6,791 nucleotides of DNA from Verrucomicrobiota bacterium (GTDB lineage: Bacteria; Verrucomicrobiota; Verrucomicrobiia; Limisphaerales; UBA1100): positions 1 through 6,791 of the forward strand of contig DQLO01000388.1 in the NCBI GenBank assembly GCA_015660155.1, written 5' to 3'. The notes under the pieces were generated by a model. The model searched no databases and was not told where the DNA came from. It saw nothing but the letters and a program-made list of their open reading frames with translations. The translations under genes were made by a program, and so were the position numbers. Shown here piece by piece: positions 1-3,915 of this stretch. Position 1 is the first letter of the stretch. Each line of letters begins with the position of its first letter.

Positions 1-299
1 GTGACCGGCACGGTATCGCCCGGCTGCACATCGAGGGTGAAGTCGCGAAATTCCTTCACCCATTTGGTGGCTTCGGCGTTGTGTTTTTTGAAGTGGCCCT
101 GCAGCGGTTGGGTGACGCGGTTCTTGTGGCTTTGATCGTCGTAACCGATTTGCACCGCGTTATAGCCGTCCTTGCCGTCGGCGGTCTTGCACTGGATGAC
201 GCGGTTGTCGCCGGTGTGAATCACGGTTACGCACACGGCATTCCCGTCGGCGTCGTAGACGCGCGTCGTGCCAATTTTTTTGCCAATCAATCCGACCAT
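1..299 (-). CDS. rplC: 50S ribosomal protein L3, N-terminal part (3' end beyond window)
   Basis: L3 is a large-subunit protein that binds 23S rRNA early in assembly and reaches toward the peptidyl transferase centre. The ATG at 299-297 opens a frame that stays open for 99 complete codons to the window edge, so the gene continues outside. The translation begins MVGLIGKKIGTTRVYDADG and later reads GDNRVIQCKT, DGYNAVQIGY, KNRVTQPLQGHF and KEFRDF. This follows the start of bacterial L3 closely (E. coli begins MIGLVGKKVGMTRIF). A Thr stands where many L3 proteins have Met in the GMTR segment, a small variation. The start lies 4 bases after the rpsJ stop and no Shine-Dalgarno is visible, so translation is probably coupled to rpsJ. 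Being second in the S10 operon fits the usual order. The identity is very secure. Confidence 0.96.
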   Translation of the reverse strand, partial: MVGLIGKKIGTTRVYDADGNAVCVTVIHTGDNRVIQCKTADGKDGYNAVQIGYDDQSHKNRVTQPLQGHFKKHNAEATKWVKEFRDFTLDVQPGDTVPV

Positions 300-303
300 T
301 TTG

Positions 304-615
304 CTAGAAAATTTTGATGTTAATATCCACGCCCGCGGGGAGGTTAAGTTTTTTCAATTCATCGATGGTGTTGGGCGTGGGGGAGAGAATATCGATGAGG
401 CGTTTGTGGGTGCGTTGCTCGAAGGTTTCCTGGCTCTTCTTGTCCACGTGCGGAGAGCGGGTCATGGTGAAACGCTCGCGGCGCGTGGGCAACGGGATGG
501 GGCCGGCCACGCGGCTGCCGGTGCGCTTCACGGTCTCCACAATTTCCAGTGAAGAACGGTCGAGCACGCGGTGGTCGTAACCTTTGAGTCTGATTCTAAT
601 TTGATTTCCAGCCAT
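304..615 (-). CDS. rpsJ: 30S ribosomal protein S10
   Basis: S10 belongs to the head of the small ribosomal subunit; in many bacteria it also acts as NusE, the NusB partner in transcription antitermination. The protein has 103 residues, the same as in E. coli, and the whole length matches the family: an [14 protein letters not shown] start, the segment [25 protein letters not shown] across residues about 36-60, [11 protein letters not shown], and a C-terminus [12 protein letters not shown]. The ATG at 615-613 is the only sensible start. It lies 8 bases past the fusA stop with only a weak TAAG-like purine stretch before it. There is therefore no room for the long S10-operon leader that L4 binds in E. 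coli, and expression must depend on transcription through fusA or on a promoter inside fusA. tuf, often found at this place, is absent. Confidence 0.98.
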   Translation of the reverse strand: MAGNQIRIRLKGYDHRVLDRSSLEIVETVKRTGSRVAGPIPLPTRRERFTMTRSPHVDKKSQETFEQRTHKRLIDILSPTPNTIDELKKLNLPAGVDINIKIF

Positions 616-623
616 AGGAATAC

Positions 624-2801
624 TTACGCTCTGGCAGGCTTTTTGGGAGCCTTGTCGAGGATTTCGTCCGCGATACTCTGCGGAACAGGTTCAAATGTCA
701 ACGGCTCCATGCTGTATGAAGCACGGCCGCTGGAGAGTGAGCGGATGGCGGTCGCATAACCGAACATCTCGGCCAACGGCACCTCGGCATTGATGATGGT
801 GCCGGAGGGTTTGCTGTCGATGCCCTGCACCTTGCCGCGACGACGGTTGAGATCGCCAATGAGGTCGCCCTGATATTGGTCGGGCGTGGTGCATTCCACT
901 TTCATCACCGGTTCGAGCAAAATGGGTTTGGCTTTGGCCACGGCGGCTTTGAGCGCAAAGATGCCGGCCATCTTGAAAGCCAACTCGTTGGAGTCCACTT
1001 CGTGATAGGAACCATCGACGATCTGGATTTTGAGATTGATCATCTCGAAGCCGGCGAGCACGCCGCTGCGGATGGTCTCCTCAATGCCGGCGGTGACAGC
1101 GGAAATGTATTCCTTGGGAATCGCGCCGCCCACGATTTTGTTCTCGATGAGAATGCCCTCTTCCTTGTTGGGCTCGAGGGTGATCACGGCGTGACCGTAT
1201 TGGCCGCGGCCGCCGGATTGTTTCACGAATTTGCCAACGCCCTCGGCGGCGGCGGTGATGGTTTCGCGATAGGCGATTTGCGGCGCACCGGAAGTGGCGG
1301 TGACGCCAAACTCGCGGCGCAAGCGATCGCAAATAATTTCCAAGTGCAGCTCACCCATTCCGGCAATCAACAACTGGCCGGTTTCTTCGTTGGTGTAACA
1401 GCGGAAAGTGGGATCTTCCTCGGCCAAACGCTGGAGGCCTTCGGACATTTTTTCCTGATCGGCCTTGGTCTCCGGCTCGATGGCCATTGAGATGACGGGC
1501 TCCGGGAAAGTCGGCGGCTCGAGGCACACATCGAGATCCGGCGTGCAGAGCGTGTCGCCGGTGGTGATGTTGCGAATGCCCACCAGTGCAGCGATGTCGC
1601 CGGCGTATGCCGTCTCCACCTCTTCGCGTTTGTCGGCTTGGATCATCATGATCCGGTTCACGCGCTCTTTGCGGCGGGTGCGAGGGTTATATATAGTGTC
1701 GCCTTTGCTGATGGAGCCGCTGTAAACGCGGAAGAACACCAGTTTGCCGGCAAAAGGATCGGTCCAAAGCTTGAACGCCAACGAACAATACGGGGCGTTG
1801 TCATCGGCGGGGAAGGTGGTGAGATCTTCGGGATCATCCACATCAGCACCCACGGCGGGATCCACGTCCAGCGGGGAGGGAAGAAAATCGATGACCGCGT
1901 CCATCATCGGCTGCACGCCTTTGTTTTTGAAGGCGGAACCTCCAAGCACCGGCACCATTTCATTGGCGGCGGTGAGGCGGCGGATGGCGCGCTTGAGGGT
2001 AAAACTATCAATGGGTTTCTCATCGAGAATGAGCTCCATGATCTCGTCGTCCTTGTCGCCTACTGCCTCGATCAATTCAGCAAGGGCGAATTCGGCTTCC
2101 TCCTTCAACTCAGCCGGAATTTCCTCCACGTTCATCTTGGTGCCGAGGTCATCGGAGGGATCATAAATGATCGCCTTTTGGCTGATGACATCAATGACGC
2201 CACGCAGATTGTCTTCCGAACCAATCGGGATGCCCACCGCGTAGGCGTACGCGCCGAGCTTCTCACGCATCTCGGCGATCACACTATTAAAGTTTGCACC
2301 AGTGCGATCCATCTTGTTGACGAAGGCAATGCGGGGGACGCCGTACTTGGTGGCTTGCCGCCACACGGTTTCGGATTGCGGCTGCACGCCGGCCACGGCG
2401 CAGAAGACGGCGACCGCGCCGTCGAGCACGCGCATGGAGCGCTCCACCTCGGCGGTGAAATCCACGTGGCCGGGGGTGTCGATGATGTTGACGCGATGGG
2501 CGATGCCTTCCCACAGCTTATCGGTGCCGTCGGGCTTTTGCGTCCAAAAACATGTGGTGGCCGCGCTGGTAATCGTGATGCCCCGCTCGCGCTCCTGTTC
2601 CATCCAGTCGGTGACGGTGTTGCCGTCGTGCACCTCGCCGATTTTGTGCGAGAGGCCCGTGTAAAACAGGATGCGCTCGGTGGTCGTGGTTTTGCCGGCA
2701 TCAATATGCGCCGCAATCCCGATGTTCCGGGTGCGCTCCATTGTGTACTCGCGGTCCGGCGAGTTCAGTGCTTTCGTGTCTATGTCGGTCAATGTTTCCA
2801 T
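624..2801 (-). CDS. fusA: Translation elongation factor G (EF-G)
   Basis: EF-G is the cytoplasmic GTPase that drives tRNA-mRNA translocation and, with RRF, ribosome recycling. With the ATG at 2801 the protein has 725 residues. G-domain motifs are complete: P-loop AHIDAGKT (31-38), switch I RERGITIT (about 71-78), DTPGHVDF (108-115), NKMD (162-165) and a later GSAFKNKG. Domain II follows ([20 protein letters not shown]), then domain III ([30 protein letters not shown]), domain IV ([12 protein letters not shown]) and domain V ([37 protein letters not shown]), with a short Lys-rich tail. The start is uncertain. A GTG at 2837 lies in the loop of a terminator-like hairpin and is unlikely. The ATG at 2741 (MERTRNIGI) would give a 705-residue protein closer to the usual length and has a weak GAG upstream. 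The ATG at 2801 is preferred because a short extension ending in REY-x-(M/L)ER before RNIGIAAH is, as I recall, common in relatives. No good Shine-Dalgarno precedes 2801. Confidence 0.97.
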   Translation of the reverse strand: METLTDIDTKALNSPDREYTMERTRNIGIAAHIDAGKTTTTERILFYTGLSHKIGEVHDGNTVTDWMEQERERGITITSAATTCFWTQKPDGTDKLWEGIAHRVNIIDTPGHVDFTAEVERSMRVLDGAVAVFCAVAGVQPQSETVWRQATKYGVPRIAFVNKMDRTGANFNSVIAEMREKLGAYAYAVGIPIGSEDNLRGVIDVISQKAIIYDPSDDLGTKMNVEEIPAELKEEAEFALAELIEAVGDKDDEIMELILDEKPIDSFTLKRAIRRLTAANEMVPVLGGSAFKNKGVQPMMDAVIDFLPSPLDVDPAVGADVDDPEDLTTFPADDNAPYCSLAFKLWTDPFAGKLVFFRVYSGSISKGDTIYNPRTRRKERVNRIMMIQADKREEVETAYAGDIAALVGIRNITTGDTLCTPDLDVCLEPPTFPEPVISMAIEPETKADQEKMSEGLQRLAEEDPTFRCYTNEETGQLLIAGMGELHLEIICDRLRREFGVTATSGAPQIAYRETITAAAEGVGKFVKQSGGRGQYGHAVITLEPNKEEGILIENKIVGGAIPKEYISAVTAGIEETIRSGVLAGFEMINLKIQIVDGSYHEVDSNELAFKMAGIFALKAAVAKAKPILLEPVMKVECTTPDQYQGDLIGDLNRRRGKVQGIDSKPSGTIINAEVPLAEMFGYATAIRSLSSGRASYSMEPLTFEPVPQSIADEILDKAPKKPARA

Positions 2802-2807
2802 CGTTGG

Positions 2808-2860
2808 TTGGATTAAAAAACGCCCCGATAAATCCACGCTCGGGGCGATTCACAATCCAA
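2808..2860 (-). promoter_or_regulatory. Extended inverted repeat spanning the rpsG-fusA gap
   Basis: Outside the terminator-like stem a second complementary pair exists. On the minus strand TTGGATT (2860-2854) matches AATCCAA (2814-2808) over 7 bases without mismatch. Between these arms and the inner 8-bp stem, some A residues of the 5' side (2849-2850) can face the U-run. The RNA could therefore form one long 53-base hairpin whose foot ends 6 bases before the fusA ATG at 2801. In this form the U-run would be partly paired, so the long form may compete with termination. This is seen directly as complementarity; any role in attenuation or in controlling fusA initiation is inference. Confidence 0.5.
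2815..2847 (-). terminator. Intrinsic terminator or attenuator between rpsG and fusA
   Basis: On the minus strand CGCCCCGA (2847-2840) and TCGGGGCG (2828-2821) form a perfect GC-rich 8-bp stem around an 11-base loop, followed at once by TTTTTT (2820-2815). This is the textbook shape of a Rho-independent terminator for minus-strand transcription; on the plus strand no T-run follows. It begins 20 bases after the rpsG stop and ends 13 bases before the preferred fusA start. Complete termination here would cut off fusA, rpsJ and rplC unless they have a promoter inside rpsG, so a partial terminator or regulated attenuator is more likely. The structure is clear; its efficiency cannot be judged from sequence. 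Confidence 0.75.
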
Positions 2861-2867
2861 AATGTTT

Positions 2868-3341
2868 TTACCAGCGGAAATGGGCAAAGGCTTTGTTGGC
2901 CTGTGCCATCCGGTGGACCTCGTCGCGGCGGCGAATGCAATTGCCTTCGCCGTTGTAAGCATCAAGAATTTCGTTGGCCAACGCCCGTTTCATCGGCGTG
3001 CCTTTTTTGGCCTTGGCAAATTCCACGATCCAACGCAGGGCCAGCGCTTCGGATCGTTCGCCGGTCACTTCCAGCGGTACTTGATAAGTGGCGCCACCGA
3101 CGCGGCGGCTCTTCACTTCCAGCCGCGGCTTGGCATTTTCCACGGCGCGTTGCAACACTTCCATCGGCGTGGCGCCTTCCTGCTTCTCGCTGATTTGGTC
3201 GAACGCATCGTACACCAGACTTTGCGCGAGGTTGCGCTTGCCGCATTTCATAATGGTGTTTACCAAACGCCCCACGAGCAGGCTGTGATGGCGTGCGTCG
3301 CGGCGAATCTCGCGTTTAACTGCTCTGCGTCTGCGTGACAT
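2868..3341 (-). CDS. rpsG: 30S ribosomal protein S7
   Basis: S7 is a primary 16S rRNA-binding protein that organises the head of the 30S subunit and touches the E-site tRNA and the exit side of the mRNA channel. In E. coli it also represses its own operon by binding the rpsL-rpsG intercistronic mRNA. The protein has 157 residues, the usual bacterial length. Diagnostic segments are the basic N-terminus MSRRRRAVKREI, GRLVNTIMKCGKRNLAQSLV near residues 24-43, the highly conserved VKSRRVGGATYQVPLEV, ALALRWIVEFAK and the C-terminus REDVHRMA-like (here RRDEVHRMAQANKAFAHFRW). The ATG at 3341 is supported by a good Shine-Dalgarno and is 10 bases downstream of the rpsL stop, so it is co-transcribed with rpsL. 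The E. coli S7 site needs a structured rpsL-rpsG gap of roughly 100 bases, which does not exist here; any S7 feedback would have to act elsewhere. Confidence 0.98.
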   Translation of the reverse strand: MSRRRRAVKREIRRDARHHSLLVGRLVNTIMKCGKRNLAQSLVYDAFDQISEKQEGATPMEVLQRAVENAKPRLEVKSRRVGGATYQVPLEVTGERSEALALRWIVEFAKAKKGTPMKRALANEILDAYNGEGNCIRRRDEVHRMAQANKAFAHFRW

Positions 3342-3348
3342 ATAAAAT

Positions 3349-3353
3349 TCCTT
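3349..3353 (-). promoter_or_regulatory. Shine-Dalgarno of rpsG (AAGGA)
   Basis: AAGGA (3353-3349 on the minus strand) overlaps the TAA stop codon of rpsL and stands 7 bases before the rpsG ATG, an ideal spacing. It confirms the rpsG start and shows that this organism uses Shine-Dalgarno initiation, which makes the lack of such a site before rpsL and fusA stand out. Confidence 0.85.
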
Positions 3354-3738
3354 ATTTCTTCTTTGGGGCCTTCGGGCGTTTCACGCCGTACTTGGAACGG
3401 CTCACCCGGCGCTTCTCCACGGCGGTGGCATCGCGGGTGCCGCGCACCACATGGTAACGCACGCCCGGCAAATCTTTTACCCGACCGCCCCGCACGAGCA
3501 CAATGGAGTGCTCCTGCAAGCTGTGGCCTTCATCCGGAATGTAGGCGATGATCTCGTGCCCGTTGGTGAGGCGCACCTTGCAAACCTTCCGCATCGCGGA
3601 GTTCGGTTTCTTCGGGGTGCGCGTGTACACCTGCAGGCACACGCCCTGCCGGAAAGGACAGTTCTCGAGCGCAGGAGAAGTGCTCTTCTCCTGCGTCCGT
3701 TTCCGTCCCTTGCGGACCAGCTGATTAATTGTCGGCAT
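3352..3738 (-). CDS. rpsL: 30S ribosomal protein S12
   Basis: S12 lies at the interface side of the 30S decoding centre and takes part in codon recognition. The protein has 128 residues (E. coli 124) and aligns without gaps over at least the first 90 residues. Visible landmarks are [14 protein letters not shown] at the start, [15 protein letters not shown], the decoding loop PKKPNSA (42-48) and [13 protein letters not shown] (84-96). Lys43 and Lys88 (E. coli numbering with Met), where changes give streptomycin resistance or dependence, are both the wild-type Lys, and Asp89, the methylthiolation site in some bacteria, is present. The C-terminus [14 protein letters not shown] is slightly extended and basic. 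The ATG at 3738 fits the family start exactly, but no Shine-Dalgarno precedes it: a six-T run lies directly upstream. It is the first gene of the str unit, served by the promoter in the rpoC-rpsL gap. Confidence 0.98.
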   Translation of the reverse strand: MPTINQLVRKGRKRTQEKSTSPALENCPFRQGVCLQVYTRTPKKPNSAMRKVCKVRLTNGHEIIAYIPDEGHSLQEHSIVLVRGGRVKDLPGVRYHVVRGTRDATAVEKRRVSRSKYGVKRPKAPKKK

Positions 3739-3741
3739 TAT

Positions 3742-3786
3742 AAAAAATAGTTCGCTTGCCTGCGCGTTGTCCGCGTCGGCAAGCGA
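3742..3786 (-). terminator. Leader hairpin with U-run before rpsL (candidate attenuator)
   Basis: On the minus strand TCGCTTGCC (3786-3778) and GGCAAGCGA (3760-3752) form a perfect 9-bp stem. Inside, after a 2x2 internal loop (GA/CA), CGCG (3775-3772) pairs with CGCG (3766-3763) around the 5-base loop GACAA. Four bases after the stem comes TTTTTT (3747-3742), and the rpsL ATG follows 3 bases later. The predicted transcript from the promoter upstream would start only about three bases before the stem, so the leader is almost wholly this hairpin. It has terminator shape but sits immediately before the first coding gene, so a partial terminator, an attenuator or a protein-binding leader is more plausible than a full stop. 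It could also limit read-through from rpoC. Confidence 0.7.
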
Positions 3787-3798
3787 TTCGGGGGCGGG

Positions 3799-3826
3799 AT
3801 AATACCAAAGTAAAATCCTGTTGCAA
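3799..3826 (-). promoter_or_regulatory. Sigma70-type promoter of the rpsL-rpsG-fusA unit
   Basis: On the minus strand a -35 TTGCAA (3826-3821, 4 of 6 consensus) and a -10 TATTAT (3804-3799, 5 of 6) are separated by 16 bases, and TGG directly before the -10 makes it an extended -10. Upstream of the -35 are A-rich tracts (seven A at 3846-3840, four A at 3834-3831) that resemble an UP element. Downstream of the -10 is a very GC-rich discriminator, CCCGCCCCCG (3798-3789). The likely transcription start is near 3793-3788, with G3789 a plausible purine, giving a leader of about 50 bases. The location in the only sizeable gap, before the first str gene, supports it. Confidence 0.75.
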
Positions 3827-3846
3827 CTAGTTTTATGAGTTTTTTT

Positions 3847-3878
3847 CGGGAAACTCCCGGGAGGCGTTATGACCCCCC
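3847..3878 (-). other. Short GC-rich hairpins after rpoC, no U-run
   Basis: Between the rpoC stop and the rpsL promoter the minus strand reads GGGGGG (3878-3873) then CCTCCC (3864-3859), which can pair over 6 bp with one G-U around an 8-base loop. Next to it CGGGA (3859-3855) can pair with TCCCG (3851-3847), and CTCCCGGGAG (3863-3854) is a perfect 10-base palindrome; these pairings compete in part. An A-run rather than a T-run follows, so it is not a canonical intrinsic terminator. It may protect the rpoC mRNA end or do nothing. The rest of the 177-base gap holds the promoter and leader described separately. Confidence 0.35.
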
Positions 3879-3915
3879 AATTTCAGCCTTTTCGGCAGTT
3901 TTTCTCTCAAAAACC

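Noticed and set aside
876..1490. Open frame of 204 codons on the plus strand opposite the 3' half of fusA
   Set aside because: Phe/Gly/His-rich shadow of a conserved gene; no convincing start signal or domain.
1640..1654. Near-perfect palindrome GGATCAT-C-ATGATCC inside fusA
   Set aside because: It encodes the EF-G residues R-I-M-M-I; the symmetry follows from the codons ATC ATG ATG ATC. There is no sign of an operator.
1688..1697. TATATATA-like stretch on the plus strand that could be read as a promoter -10
   Set aside because: It is inside fusA, encodes T-I-Y-N in the conserved domain II region, and has no partner -35 or gene on the plus strand.
1638..2816. Open frame of 392 codons on the plus strand opposite fusA
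   Set aside because: Antisense shadow of EF-G with the same His/Gly-rich composition; no family similarity that I recognise.
2802..2837. fusA starting at GTG 2837
   Set aside because: The GTG lies in the loop of the terminator-like hairpin, the first 12 codons would be read from the stem and U-run, and EF-G proteins do not begin this way.
3352..3738. Possible streptomycin-resistance form of S12
   Set aside because: Lys43 and Lys88 are both the usual residues; the sequence gives no sign of a resistance allele.
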